34,224 bases of DNA from W11650 sp963545585 (lineage in GTDB: Bacteria > Bacillota > Clostridia > Lachnospirales > Vallitaleaceae), in contig CAUUKX010000009.1 of NCBI GenBank assembly GCA_963545585.1, positions 1 through 34,224 on the forward strand. The letters run 5' to 3'. The notes below the pieces were generated by a model, which had not been told where the DNA came from, ran no database searches, and worked only from the letters and a program-made list of their open reading frames with translations. A program made the translations under genes and the position numbers. Within the stretch, counting starts at the first letter, position 1, and the number at the start of each line of letters is the position of its first letter. Of the stretch, positions 22,706 through 30,790 are shown one piece after another.

Positions 22706-23200
22706 TTAACCAGCTTTCTCTAAGGAAAAAAACTTGCCGAAGCCGATTTTTTCTAAAGTGAAAAGCAGGATAATGCCTAATAACTGAGCCGAAATAAACT
22801 GCCCAGCCCCAACCGTAAACACCATAAAATAAAAGGCATCCGGCACCTGATAGGCATAGCGTAAAATAAAGGGCACCACCAGTGCGTTTAAAACTACCGC
22901 CGGCACTGGCACCAAATAACGGTTCGTCCGCAGCCGGTAGGCCAGCGCCGCCGCCGCCAGCGTGGTTAAAGAGCCAAAAACAATATCAAGGATATCTGCT
23001 CCGCCTAAGATATTGCCGAGCAGACAGCCGATAAACAGTCCCGGCACTGCCGCCGGCGTAAAGAAAGGCAAAACCGACAGCATTTCGGCAATCCGAACCT
23101 GCAATGCCCCAAAGGAAATGGGGGCAAAGGCCACAACTAAAACAACATAAAGCGCAGCAATCATCGCCGCTTGGGTCATAAATTTGGTACTTTTTTTCAT
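22706..23200 (-). CDS. queT: QueT-family queuosine-precursor transporter
   Basis: A 164-residue membrane protein of the QueT family, the substrate-binding S component of ECF-type transporters that import queuosine precursors such as preQ1. Typical features are an early TQAAMIAALYVVLVVAFAPISFGALQVRIAEML, then PAAVPGLFIGCLLGN, a GGADILDIVFGSLTTLAAA loop, and two further helices near the end. The ATG at 23200 has GGAGG 8 bases upstream. A preQ1-I-type riboswitch upstream (23334-23371) strongly supports the substrate. The energising ECF module is not encoded in the window. Confidence 0.92.
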   Translation of the reverse strand: MKKSTKFMTQAAMIAALYVVLVVAFAPISFGALQVRIAEMLSVLPFFTPAAVPGLFIGCLLGNILGGADILDIVFGSLTTLAAAALAYRLRTNRYLVPVPAVVLNALVVPFILRYAYQVPDAFYFMVFTVGAGQFISAQLLGIILLFTLEKIGFGKFFSLEKAG

Positions 23201-23333
23201 TTTTAATTCCTCCGCGCGCACCAGTCCTGATTTACCGCGCAAACAGTCCGGGCAACAGGAGTTTTAAGAAAAATCCCGTCAAACTGCCTCCCGGCAGTGC
23301 CGCTTTTGCTTGGCCAGTATTTCCGGCGATACG

Positions 23334-23371
23334 CTTAGTTTTGTTTTAAGTGAGGATGGTCGCGAACTCAC
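23334..23371 (-). ncRNA. PreQ1-I-type riboswitch controlling queT
   Basis: On the minus strand the sequence has GTGAG (P1 5' arm), a TTCGCGACCATC loop, CTCAC (P1 3' arm), an A-rich stretch TTAAAACAAAA and the closing CTAAG. This is the layout of the small preQ1-I aptamer: the loop cytosines pair as a pseudoknot with the 3' tail. It lies about 135 bases before the queT start codon. A short hairpin ACTGCC-tccc-GGCAGT (23283-23298) followed by a T-rich stretch further downstream may form the expression platform. The match is by eye to the known consensus; the covariance model was not run. Confidence 0.8.
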
Positions 23372-23388
23372 TTTGTTGCTAAAATTAA

Positions 23389-23394
23389 ATTATA
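23389..23394 (-). promoter_or_regulatory. -10 box of the queT promoter
   Basis: A perfect TATAAT on the minus strand lies about 18 bases upstream of the riboswitch, so transcription would start just before the aptamer. The -35 region is poor (an AT-rich TTTATT-like sequence at the expected spacing). Confidence 0.6.
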
Positions 23395-23436
23395 TCATAA
23401 AGCAAGAGAAAATAAAATCCCATGTCCGATAAATTT

Positions 23437-23468
23437 CAAAAAAGGCTCGCCCTGCCGGACAAGCCCTT
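23437..23468 (-). terminator. Intrinsic terminator of the flagellar operon after csrA
   Basis: On the minus strand AAGGGCTTGTCC pairs, with small bulges, with GGGCGAGCCTT and is followed by TTTTTT. It starts about 10 bases after the csrA stop codon and separates the flagellar genes from the queT promoter. Confidence 0.8.
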
Positions 23469-23478
23469 ATTTTTAACA

Positions 23479-23709
23479 TTATATCTTCTTTATCAAGTTT
23501 TTCAAGGCTTCTGCCGAAGAATCGGAAACATTGAGCGCCGCCGCATTCTCCTGCCGAATCTGCTCCTGGATTTCCTCTCGGTAGATCTTAATATGACCCG
23601 GCGCCTGAATGCCTAACTTAACCTGCTCTCCGCTGATGCCGATTACCGTCACTACGATATTATCGTCAATGATAATCGACTCACCTATGCGTCTTGAAAG
23701 TGCCAGCAT
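23479..23709 (-). CDS. csrA: Carbon storage regulator CsrA, translational repressor
   Basis: A 76-residue RNA-binding dimer that blocks translation of target mRNAs, in Gram-positives mainly flagellin. The conserved core is MLALSRRIGESIIIDDNIVVTVI, then GISGEQVKLGIQAPGHIKIYREEIQEQI, with the RNA-contacting arginine in the IYREE region. The C-terminal extension (QENAAALNVSDSSAEALKNLIKKI) is longer than in E. coli CsrA (61 residues), as is common in Firmicutes, where it helps bind FliW. Its ATG follows the fliW stop codon after 1 base, with its ribosome binding site GGGAGG inside fliW, so antagonist and repressor are made together. Confidence 0.95.
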   Translation of the reverse strand: MLALSRRIGESIIIDDNIVVTVIGISGEQVKLGIQAPGHIKIYREEIQEQIRQENAAALNVSDSSAEALKNLIKKI

Positions 23710-23710
23710 A

Positions 23711-24163
23711 TTATTCCTCCCTTGTCTGCTTAATTCTCTGGTACAAATTTTCCCGAATCGGATAATCCCCTTCTTCAATCACAATCTGCGCTCCTTTTTT
23801 GGTCGCAAGATTGAGCACAATCGGCGCCCGCAGATTAGTCGTCATCTGTTCAATGTCTTCCGGAACGACCGTCACCGTATAAATATTGATAATCTCCGGA
23901 TCAAGCTCACCCAGCTTTTGAACTTCCGCATCCGGCAAATCCGGCTGATACTCCGGGAACCAAATCAGAGGATCAATCAGCGGCAGACAGACATGAACCT
24001 CATGTACCGACTGTAACCAGCAAAACGGATCATCATCCGCCTCACCATCATACAAAATGGCAAATTCCTTTTGATCTTCAAAACCAAAAATGCCCTGCTC
24101 AAAATGAATCACCTTGGTTTCATCAATCTGAATCTCTCCAAAGTATTTTGTTTGAATAACCAT
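23711..24163 (-). CDS. fliW: Flagellar assembly factor FliW (CsrA antagonist)
   Basis: A 150-residue cytoplasmic protein that binds either flagellin or CsrA. When flagellin is exported, FliW is freed and relieves CsrA repression of flagellin translation. The sequence shows IQTKYFGEIQIDETKVIHFEQGIFGFEDQKEFAIL, then PFCWLQSVHEVHVCLPLIDPLIW and NLRAPIVLNLATKKGAQIV, all family hallmarks. The ATG at 24163 has AGGAG 6 bases upstream and matches the normal N-terminus; the frame's earlier ATG is not needed. It lies between flgL and csrA, as in Bacillus. Confidence 0.94.
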   Translation of the reverse strand: MVIQTKYFGEIQIDETKVIHFEQGIFGFEDQKEFAILYDGEADDDPFCWLQSVHEVHVCLPLIDPLIWFPEYQPDLPDAEVQKLGELDPEIINIYTVTVVPEDIEQMTTNLRAPIVLNLATKKGAQIVIEEGDYPIRENLYQRIKQTREE

Positions 24164-24217
24164 ATTTTCTCCTCTCGTATTCTGGTTCATGCATTGGTTA
24201 CCTTGCTTATGCCGTTA

Positions 24218-25504
24218 TCAGCGCAGGAAATCCAGCAGCGTCGGCTGAATCATCTTAGCTCCGGCCGCCAGCGCCATAGAATAGGCACTGTCGACACTGG
24301 ACAAAGTGGTAATCGCTTCCGGGATATTCGTATCCTCGGTATCCGACAGCAATTCCTGAAAGTTTAATTTATCATCATCCAAACGATTGACCGTCAGCAT
24401 CAGGCGGCTTTCTTTGGCACCGACCAAGGCAATTTCATTCGACATATGATCGGAATGTTTTTGCATCTTAGCGGCAAAATCCCGATACCTCTGCCCCAAA
24501 AGCTTCAAGGCAATCTTATCGTTTTCCGTCAGCTGATCATCCGGCTTGGATAAAAGTTCGGTATCACGAATAATTTCTTCAATGTCTCGCTTCATATTGG
24601 CCGTAAAGACATCTTTTGCTCGTGAATTGACCGTAAACTTCTGATTATAGCTGATCTGGTAGTCGATATTTTCTTCCTTCTGCTCAAAAACAGTACCATC
24701 TGGTGCCGTTGTATGAAAATACATCTCCGGCCGCAAATCGCCCTTAGCAAAGTCTTTTTTCTCATAAGTAACGGTCGTATTGGCAAAGGTGTCGGCCTGC
24801 GCCTTGGTCATAATCAACTCGCCCGTATCCTTTAAAAACTTAGGTCCAGTGGAAGCGTCATACGCACCGGGTGCATCGGAAGTTGTCGTTGTTACCGCCG
24901 GAACCAAAGGCGGCGTCATGGTCAGGTTATCAATATTAGAATAACCCAAACGAACCCGATACACGTCATTGGTCGTATTGTTAAAGGCTTTTTCTATCTT
25001 CTGTACATTTTGCTTGGTAAACTTTTCCTCAATCTTATACGGCGGCGTAAATGTCTCCTTTTTCTCAAACATCACCGACTTATCCGTCTTATAACCAGAG
25101 AAAATATAGCGGCCGGCATAAGATGAGTTGGCCTGCGTAGCAATCTGTTCCTGCAACTCTTTAAACTCACTGGCAATCGAACGCCGATTGGCAAAATTGA
25201 GCACATCATTCGATGCCTGTATGGATTTTTCATACATCCTTGAGTACACTTCCTTGGTTTTTTCCATTGCTCCCTCGGTCATGCTTACCCAGTTGCGGGC
25301 TGCTTCACCATTGGTCTTATATTGCATGATTTCACTTAATGTCGTGCGAAATTTCAAGATTCTGGTAGCAGCAATCGGATCTTCCGACGGTCGGCTGATT
25401 TTCTTCTGGCTATAAATTTGATTACTCAACCGCATGCGATCTAAGGTCCGCTCATTCAGAGAATATATTAAATTTTTATGAATCATAGTGCTGGTTACTC
25501 TCAT
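24218..25504 (-). CDS. flgL: Flagellar hook-associated protein FlgL (HAP3)
   Basis: A 428-residue hook-filament junction protein. The N-terminal coiled region (MRVTSTMIHKNLIYSLNERTLDRMRLSNQIYSQKKISRPSEDPIAATRIL) and the C-terminal NIPEAITTLSSVDSAYSMALAAGAKMIQPTLLDFLR resemble flagellin-type D0/D1 ends. The middle portion (about 120-320) is variable and makes the protein longer than the usual ~300 residues. It would be surface-exposed. No signal peptide is present, as expected for type III export. The start has AAGGTAGG upstream and is 7 bp from the stop of the second flgK. It belongs to the flgM-csrA operon. Confidence 0.9.
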   Translation of the reverse strand: MRVTSTMIHKNLIYSLNERTLDRMRLSNQIYSQKKISRPSEDPIAATRILKFRTTLSEIMQYKTNGEAARNWVSMTEGAMEKTKEVYSRMYEKSIQASNDVLNFANRRSIASEFKELQEQIATQANSSYAGRYIFSGYKTDKSVMFEKKETFTPPYKIEEKFTKQNVQKIEKAFNNTTNDVYRVRLGYSNIDNLTMTPPLVPAVTTTTSDAPGAYDASTGPKFLKDTGELIMTKAQADTFANTTVTYEKKDFAKGDLRPEMYFHTTAPDGTVFEQKEENIDYQISYNQKFTVNSRAKDVFTANMKRDIEEIIRDTELLSKPDDQLTENDKIALKLLGQRYRDFAAKMQKHSDHMSNEIALVGAKESRLMLTVNRLDDDKLNFQELLSDTEDTNIPEAITTLSSVDSAYSMALAAGAKMIQPTLLDFLR

Positions 25505-25511
25505 GGCTTAC

Positions 25512-27440
25512 CTACCTTCCTATGTTAATCGTTGTTTCATAAATCTGATCAAACACGCTCATGGCTTTGGCTGAATATTGATAAACCCGCATATAGGCCA
25601 TCATTTCTGAAATCTCTTCATCTTCGTTCACGCCAGAAACGGACATCCTTTGAATCTCCACCATACGCATCAAATCACTGCTACTTTCCCTAAAAGAAGT
25701 CGCCTGCGATTTATCAATACCCAATTCACCCATATAGGCCTGCACAAAGTTATCCGGCGTACCCCGGTCAAAAAACTTGGTATTTTGCCGCAAACTAATC
25801 ATATCATGAAGTAGCGCCGTATCACTCTTATCGCCCACCGGCTTTTTCGTATAATGCAACTCCAATTTTTTCAAGTCAGCAGCAATCTCTGGATTTACTG
25901 TCAGATTATCACTGTTGATATTCTGCACCCGAACCGTTGTATCTTTTTGCATCCGGCTGTCCGTTCCCGGCAGCGGTGTTGCCAAAGTAAATGTCCGCTC
26001 ATATTTTTTTGAGCCGTCCGGCAGCGTTACCAAAGTCGGCGCCGAAACCGCTGTATATTCTACATCCTTGCCATGTATCGTCAATTTTCCCTTGCTCGGC
26101 ACTTCACCCGCCTCATCGGAATAAACCTTTAAGTTGGTTACCGACCCAGTCGTATTGGCGGCCACCTTGCCGGCATAATTGCCTTTTCCGACAAACAGCG
26201 GTAGGCCGGTATTTCCTCTGCCCTTTTGATGAATCTCATTCATTTTTTGCGCATATACTCGGCTCAGTTCATTTAAGCGGCTCAAATAATACGGAATCCC
26301 ACGGAACGCCCTATCCTCGCCCATAATAGCATATTTGCCATGCAGTCCGGCCGGCGCCGGGTTCTTCAATTTAAACTTAATCTCTTTGGTTGCTTCATTA
26401 ATTTCATAATCTTCATATTCAATTTCTTTGCCATCAATCGTCAGCTTACCTTCCTTGGGCAAATCAAAACGATTGACATTTTTAACCGTCAAGTCCATCG
26501 CCCCCGGCACACTGTTCACCTGTCCGCGGAAATTGCGGTTATTAGCGCCATCGCGCAAATCAAACAGACCTTTCAGCTTACCAGCAAAGCTGCTGGCGCC
26601 GACATTCAAAGGCTGGCCAGTTTTCCAGTAAACATCAAGTAATCCGGCATTGTCCTCGGGATTATTTAAATATTTACGCGCCCGTACCTCTAAGTAACTG
26701 GCGTTAGAACCATGTACTAACTGCGCACCATTAATACTGACATGAAAAGTCTTTTGCCCCAGTGCATCAACATCTTCCCGGGTCGTAACCGGTACAATCT
26801 TGCTTAATTTATCAACCAAACGATTTCGTTGGTCGCGCAAATCATTGGCTTTGTGTCCGCCGACTTCCGAGTCCTGAATCTGCTGGTTGAGCGCTGCAAT
26901 CTGCTCGGCATAGGAATTAATCTGCCCTACCATGCTTTTTATTTCAAAATTAATATCATTTTGTAAGGTCCGTAATTTTTTAGATGTATCATTAATCGCA
27001 TCAGCAAAGCCTTTGAGCAGCTGCATTACATTGGTTCTGGCCGCATCCTGATTCGGCGCAGTAGTCAAAGTTTGCAGGCCAGCATAAAGCCGATCTAAGT
27101 AGGTCGATAACCCCTTGGAATAAGGCTCATTAAAAATCGACTCCATTTGCTTTAAAAGTTCCTCTTTGGATTTGTATTCGCCCAAATCCTTGTTAAAGTT
27201 GCGGTACTTGCTGTCCAGATAGCTGCTCCGATACTGATCAACTGTTAAAATCTCCGAGCCAGTACCAACCATCCCTCGATGGAGACTGCGCATCGGCCGG
27301 CTTGCTCTTTGAACTGCGTACTGGCGGCTGTAACCTTCTACTTTTGAATTCACAATATTATGATTGATGACATCCATATTGCCCCGAGCGGAAAATAATC
27401 CCTGCTGGGCTACGCCAATTCCAAAAAATGATGATCTCAT
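25512..27440 (-). CDS. flgK: Flagellar hook-associated protein FlgK (HAP1), second paralogue
   Basis: A 642-residue hook-filament junction protein. The N-terminal rod-type region is GIGVAQQGLFSARGNMDVINHNIVNSKVEGYSRQYAVQ and the C-terminus is SGVNEDEEISEMMAYMRVYQYSAKAMSVFDQIYETTINIGR, both diagnostic. The central part (about 300-540) includes two similar beta-rich segments with the phrase KLTIDGKEIEYE and KLTIHGKDVEYT, so an internal domain duplication is likely. It follows a separate flgK by about 30 bp. The start has GGAG upstream. The paralogues differ strongly in the middle but agree at the assembly ends. Confidence 0.9.
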   Translation of the reverse strand: MRSSFFGIGVAQQGLFSARGNMDVINHNIVNSKVEGYSRQYAVQRASRPMRSLHRGMVGTGSEILTVDQYRSSYLDSKYRNFNKDLGEYKSKEELLKQMESIFNEPYSKGLSTYLDRLYAGLQTLTTAPNQDAARTNVMQLLKGFADAINDTSKKLRTLQNDINFEIKSMVGQINSYAEQIAALNQQIQDSEVGGHKANDLRDQRNRLVDKLSKIVPVTTREDVDALGQKTFHVSINGAQLVHGSNASYLEVRARKYLNNPEDNAGLLDVYWKTGQPLNVGASSFAGKLKGLFDLRDGANNRNFRGQVNSVPGAMDLTVKNVNRFDLPKEGKLTIDGKEIEYEDYEINEATKEIKFKLKNPAPAGLHGKYAIMGEDRAFRGIPYYLSRLNELSRVYAQKMNEIHQKGRGNTGLPLFVGKGNYAGKVAANTTGSVTNLKVYSDEAGEVPSKGKLTIHGKDVEYTAVSAPTLVTLPDGSKKYERTFTLATPLPGTDSRMQKDTTVRVQNINSDNLTVNPEIAADLKKLELHYTKKPVGDKSDTALLHDMISLRQNTKFFDRGTPDNFVQAYMGELGIDKSQATSFRESSSDLMRMVEIQRMSVSGVNEDEEISEMMAYMRVYQYSAKAMSVFDQIYETTINIGR

Positions 27441-27469
27441 TTTCTGCTCCTTTCCTTTTTACACTCTGC

Positions 27470-29167
27470 CTACCGGCCAACTAAACCAGTTTGATTAATC
27501 AGCCGATCCATCATCGAATCAATCACGCTGACTAAACGAGCTGAAGCGTTATACGCATGCTGATATTTAATTAGATTACCAAACTCCTCGTCCTCTGACA
27601 CCGAACTGACCGTGCTTCGCTCATAATCTATTTTATTTAGCAAAGCTTCACCGCCTTTTAATTTGCTTTCCACCGACTGCGCCCGATTAGCCAAGTCGTC
27701 AACCATGCTCCGATAATAGGTGGAATACGACTCCTTGGCAGTTGCCCCCGGCTCAATCCGCAGACGGTTATTGTTCCATTGATCAATCATTTTGTTGATG
27801 ACATATTTGGAATCAGCAATATCATGAACATTTTTGGACAAGGCCAGCTTATTATAATTATTCAAGATTTCTTCATTGATTTTTAAGTTGGATGCCGAAT
27901 ACAGACTGAACTCATTGGCCGGGTCCTCAGCTTCATACAGCCCGCCCGTCTGGGAATGATGCGGAATATATTTGCGGACAAAGAGTTCCTCGCCCCGCGA
28001 AGCATTGCCGTTTGCATCCTTTAAGCCATATGGTGCGTTGGCTGTATCTAACTCCAGCTTACCCGGCGTAGCCGATGGTTTTTTCGGCGCCAGCAAATTG
28101 TTAATCATCGTTACAATATCATGCACCAAATTGTCAAATTGTGCCTGCATATTCATAACCGCCGACGGCTTGATATATTTCTCATAATAGGCCTGATTCT
28201 GCATTTCCGTATAATTAGCAGCATGATCGCCCCTAGCTAAAAGCAGACCCTTTAATTCACCGGAATTATTGTTGTACTCCGGCCCGATTGGGTTGTCTGG
28301 GGAAATCAGTTTATAATATTTGGGCGGGGTCGCATTCGTATCGCTTAAATGCGGCCAGTAGGGATCAACCAGCTGGCTTTTCTCACGCGCCTGTGTCAGT
28401 CCCAACTCAAAAACCCTGTCCTCTTGAACAAAAGGAACTCCTTCAATTGACACATTGACCATGCCATTTTTATCTTCATAATAACGGGTCTGTACCAAAC
28501 CGGAAAGCTCATCCAGCAAAAGATTGCGCTGATCTCGGTAATCATTGGCATTCGCCGACAGTCCCGGCTGATCTCGGCCAACCTCTTCACCGGAAATAAT
28601 CCGATTCAATTCTTTAATCTGCTTGCCAATTTCATTGATTCGATTGACTTTTTTCTTAATCTGTTCGTTTAAATTAAGTTGATAATCTCTTAACTGCTGA
28701 CCAATCAAATTGGCTTTTTCCAAAAACTGACCGGCATTTTTAATAAATACACCGCGTGTTTCCAGTCCGTCTGGGTGTTTCGCCAGTTCATGCATCGAAC
28801 TGTTTAAAGCGTTAAGCGCACGACTGAACTGCTGCTGATACGGTTCGCCCAAAATCGTCTGCAACTCCGACATCGCCTGTTCCATTCCAGAATAAAACTG
28901 CTTTTTGCCATTGGCCACCCGATAGGCCTGATCAAGAAACATATCTCTGGCCTGGCGCACCATTTGAATATCCGTACCCATGCCAACCTGCATCAGGGTC
29001 GTGCCGTTCTGGCCGACTTTGGCGTATGACGCATCACCAAACAAAGCCAACTGCCGACTGTAGCCCTTGGTTTTTACATTGGTGAAGTTATGTGCTGTCG
29101 TTGCCAGCGCCTGCTGATGACTCATCATTCCGGAAACTGCCCGGGAAAAGCTGCTCATCGAACTCAT
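27470..29167 (-). CDS. flgK: Flagellar hook-associated protein FlgK (HAP1), first paralogue
   Basis: A 565-residue junction protein. It begins MSSMSSFSRAVSGMMSHQQALATTAHNFTNVKTKGYSRQLALF, with the usual NxxNxxTxGYSRQ motif, and ends SSVSEDEEFGNLIKYQHAYNASARLVSVIDSMMDRLINQTGLVGR. DYRDQRNLLLDELS lies near residue 220, as in the family. I use the ATG at 29167 because GGAG lies 7 bases before it. Lachnospiraceae commonly carry two adjacent flgK genes, and this one precedes the longer second copy. It has no signal peptide and would be exported by the flagellar apparatus with FlgN as chaperone. Confidence 0.9.
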   Translation of the reverse strand: MSSMSSFSRAVSGMMSHQQALATTAHNFTNVKTKGYSRQLALFGDASYAKVGQNGTTLMQVGMGTDIQMVRQARDMFLDQAYRVANGKKQFYSGMEQAMSELQTILGEPYQQQFSRALNALNSSMHELAKHPDGLETRGVFIKNAGQFLEKANLIGQQLRDYQLNLNEQIKKKVNRINEIGKQIKELNRIISGEEVGRDQPGLSANANDYRDQRNLLLDELSGLVQTRYYEDKNGMVNVSIEGVPFVQEDRVFELGLTQAREKSQLVDPYWPHLSDTNATPPKYYKLISPDNPIGPEYNNNSGELKGLLLARGDHAANYTEMQNQAYYEKYIKPSAVMNMQAQFDNLVHDIVTMINNLLAPKKPSATPGKLELDTANAPYGLKDANGNASRGEELFVRKYIPHHSQTGGLYEAEDPANEFSLYSASNLKINEEILNNYNKLALSKNVHDIADSKYVINKMIDQWNNNRLRIEPGATAKESYSTYYRSMVDDLANRAQSVESKLKGGEALLNKIDYERSTVSSVSEDEEFGNLIKYQHAYNASARLVSVIDSMMDRLINQTGLVGR

Positions 29168-29336
29168 GGTTTTCTCCTTTTTCTTTTTTGCTATCAATTC
29201 TACTTTTACTCAAAGTAGCATCCGTTTCCGCCCAGCAGACAATCTTCTTAAAAAATTATTCTGCCAAACACGGAAAAGTTAAGTTATCCTTTTTATTATC
29301 CGGCTTTTCAGCCGCTAAGTAAAAGCGTTTTAGTCG
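29168..29336. other. Gap between flgN and the first flgK
   Basis: This 169-bp gap inside the flagellar operon holds a small hairpin CGGCT-tttc-AGCCG (29301-29314; GAAA loop on the minus strand) followed by an AT-rich stretch, and a GGAAAAGTTAAG fragment like the tail of the GC-rich repeat family. The hairpin could reduce read-through from flgN to flgK or protect the RNA. No second promoter can be assigned confidently. Confidence 0.4.
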
Positions 29337-29852
29337 TTACTGCTTGGCATCAAAAATGGAATGCCCGCTGCCATGCTCTTTGAAATCCCCCTGCTTTTTC
29401 CGGTATGTCGGGCTGCTGCCAGCGGCGGACAGTCCCGAAAAAGCATTGATCGTGAACTCTAAAAACTCCAGCGACTGCTCAATCAGCATCTTGTTGGTCT
29501 GATTCATCTGCTGGCAAGCCTCCAGCGACTGGCTCAAGCGATCTGCTACGATTTTCAGCCTTTCGCTTTCTTCTGGTCTGGCTGCCAAATCTCTGACCAG
29601 TGCCGACACCGTGAAAGTTTCGGCATTGCGGTTGGTGACGGTACAGATATCGCCGACAATTGCCTGCCGTTTTTTCTCCAAACGAAAAAGCTGCCCGGCC
29701 ACAATTTCCTCTTCTTGGGTAATTTGTTGTAAGCCGGGCACATCTCCCTTAATAATAACTTCCTTTTTATTATTCGCTGTTTTTAAGTAGTTCTCGTAAC
29801 AAATCGCTTCCTGCTCCATGACTGCGATTAAATCATCCATCAAACTTGCCAT
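29337..29852 (-). CDS. flgN: Flagellar export chaperone FlgN
   Basis: A 171-residue, mostly helical cytoplasmic protein matching FlgN, the chaperone that delivers FlgK and FlgL to the export gate. The sequence MASLMDDLIAVMEQEAICYENYLKTANNKKEVIIKGDVPGLQQITQEEEIVAGQLFRLEKKR is typical of the family's N-terminal coiled coil. Heptad-like leucines continue to about residue 145, and the tail is polar. It follows flgM after 9 bases, with AGGTGG before the start, and precedes flgK. The family is sequence-diverse, so gene order adds much to the call. Confidence 0.85.
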   Translation of the reverse strand: MASLMDDLIAVMEQEAICYENYLKTANNKKEVIIKGDVPGLQQITQEEEIVAGQLFRLEKKRQAIVGDICTVTNRNAETFTVSALVRDLAARPEESERLKIVADRLSQSLEACQQMNQTNKMLIEQSLEFLEFTINAFSGLSAAGSSPTYRKKQGDFKEHGSGHSIFDAKQ

Positions 29853-29861
29853 TTATGCCAC

Positions 29862-30125
29862 CTAAAAGCCTAAAATCTTCTCAGCAATCTGGCTGGCGCT
29901 GACGTTATACTGACCGCTTTCGACCTGAGCCTTCAGTCGGTCAACCTTTTCCGCTCTGATCTCCGAGGCTTCCTTTACCGCCTTGCTCGCCAACTGCAAT
30001 TCCTTTGCAAAATTGGAAAACACTACGCTGTCCTTGCCGTAAGACGCTTCTGCCTTCATTTCCGCCCGCTTCAAAGACTGTTTCCCATAAACGCCCTGAA
30101 CTTTTTCTGTTCCTACGATTCTCAT
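29862..30125 (-). CDS. flgM: Anti-sigma-28 factor FlgM
   Basis: An 87-residue protein that holds the flagellar sigma factor inactive until the hook is complete and FlgM is exported. The N-terminal half is polar and probably disordered (MRIVGTEKVQGVYGKQSLKRAEMKAEA). The sigma-binding C-terminal half contains VVFSNFAKELQLASKAVKEASEIRAEKVDRLKAQVESGQYNVSASQIAEKIL, which matches the family closely (LKxxVESGxYxVxxxxIAEK). It is the first gene behind a sigma-28-like promoter (30166-30192), so FlgM would be made under control of its own target. Ribosome binding site AAGGTGG is present. Confidence 0.93.
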   Translation of the reverse strand: MRIVGTEKVQGVYGKQSLKRAEMKAEASYGKDSVVFSNFAKELQLASKAVKEASEIRAEKVDRLKAQVESGQYNVSASQIAEKILGF

Positions 30126-30165
30126 TTTTACACCACCTTTACGCTGTATATTTTTGCTATATTTA

Positions 30166-30192
30166 TTATCGTCTTACTTTTTGGAATCCTTA
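30166..30192 (-). promoter_or_regulatory. Sigma-28-like promoter of the flgM operon
   Basis: On the minus strand TAAG (30189-30192) is followed after 15 bp by GACGATAA (30166-30173), close to the flagellar sigma consensus TAAA-N15-GCCGATAA. The leader would be about 35 bases. The site lies between the terminator at 30287-30331 and the flgM start, so flgM through csrA would form a late-class operon. Confidence 0.65.
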
Positions 30193-30286
30193 ACCTTTTT
30201 TGTGCAAAAAAACGTTGCTGTTCCAGTAAGTCTCCCCCTAATTCACTAAAATAAAGAACTTGCGAGCATGGGTTAAACAAAATAAG

Positions 30287-30331
30287 ACAGCCGTTTCGGC
30301 GGGTCTGCAATCTGCCCGCCGAAACGGCTGT
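30287..30331 (-). terminator. Strong terminator between yvyF and flgM
   Basis: A perfect 17-bp stem pairs ACAGCCGTTTCGGCGGG (30287-30303) with its complement at 30315-30331 around an 11-base loop. On the minus strand the T-rich CTTATTTTGTTT follows. It is about 30 bases after the yvyF stop and would stop the recD2-comFC-yvyF transcript. The loop contains CAGATTGCAGA, resembling the closing part of the GC-rich repeats. Confidence 0.85.
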
Positions 30332-30362
30332 TAAAAAGTTTTATCAAACAAATGACTGTCTT

Positions 30363-30779
30363 CTACCGACGAAAACGCAGACGATCTTCCTCCGTTTGAG
30401 GGGAAAAGCTGCTTTTTAGCGGTGATTCGGCCGGTATTGCGCTCTGAGTAAAGCTTCCTAAGTTCCCGGCCATTTCTGATTTACATTTGGCGCAGAAACG
30501 CCCGGTACGGATTTGTGTCCCGCAATGTTCGCACTCAATCCCGACCAGCGAATCCTCGGCAAAAGTAATCCGCTCTTCGCGAATCCATTGCTTAATTTGA
30601 CGGATATCAACCTGATTGGCTTCTGCCACATCATGAATACTGGAGCGAGGATTTTCCCGCAAATATTGCTTTACTTCCGCAAACTTTTTTTCCAGTTCTT
30701 TTTTGCAGTCCATACAAATCGGCTGCCCCGTAATATAATTAAAAATCTTTCCGCAGCGAGCACAGTTCCTAACATCCAT
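30363..30779 (-). CDS. yvyF: Flagellar-operon-associated zinc-ribbon protein, YvyF family
   Basis: A 138-residue protein of the YvyF/TIGR03826 family found just upstream of flgM in many Firmicutes. An N-terminal zinc-binding pair (CARCGKIFN ... CMDC) is followed by a helix-turn-helix-like section (SSIHDVAEANQVDIRQIKQWIREERI), then a second zinc ribbon (CEHCG ... CAKCKSE) and a polar tail. This suggests a small DNA- or RNA-binding regulator, but its molecular role is not established. It has a GGAGGAG ribosome binding site and lies 11 bases after comFC, ending before a strong terminator. Confidence 0.88.
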   Translation of the reverse strand: MDVRNCARCGKIFNYITGQPICMDCKKELEKKFAEVKQYLRENPRSSIHDVAEANQVDIRQIKQWIREERITFAEDSLVGIECEHCGTQIRTGRFCAKCKSEMAGNLGSFTQSAIPAESPLKSSFSPQTEEDRLRFRR

Positions 30780-30790
30780 TCCTACTCCTC

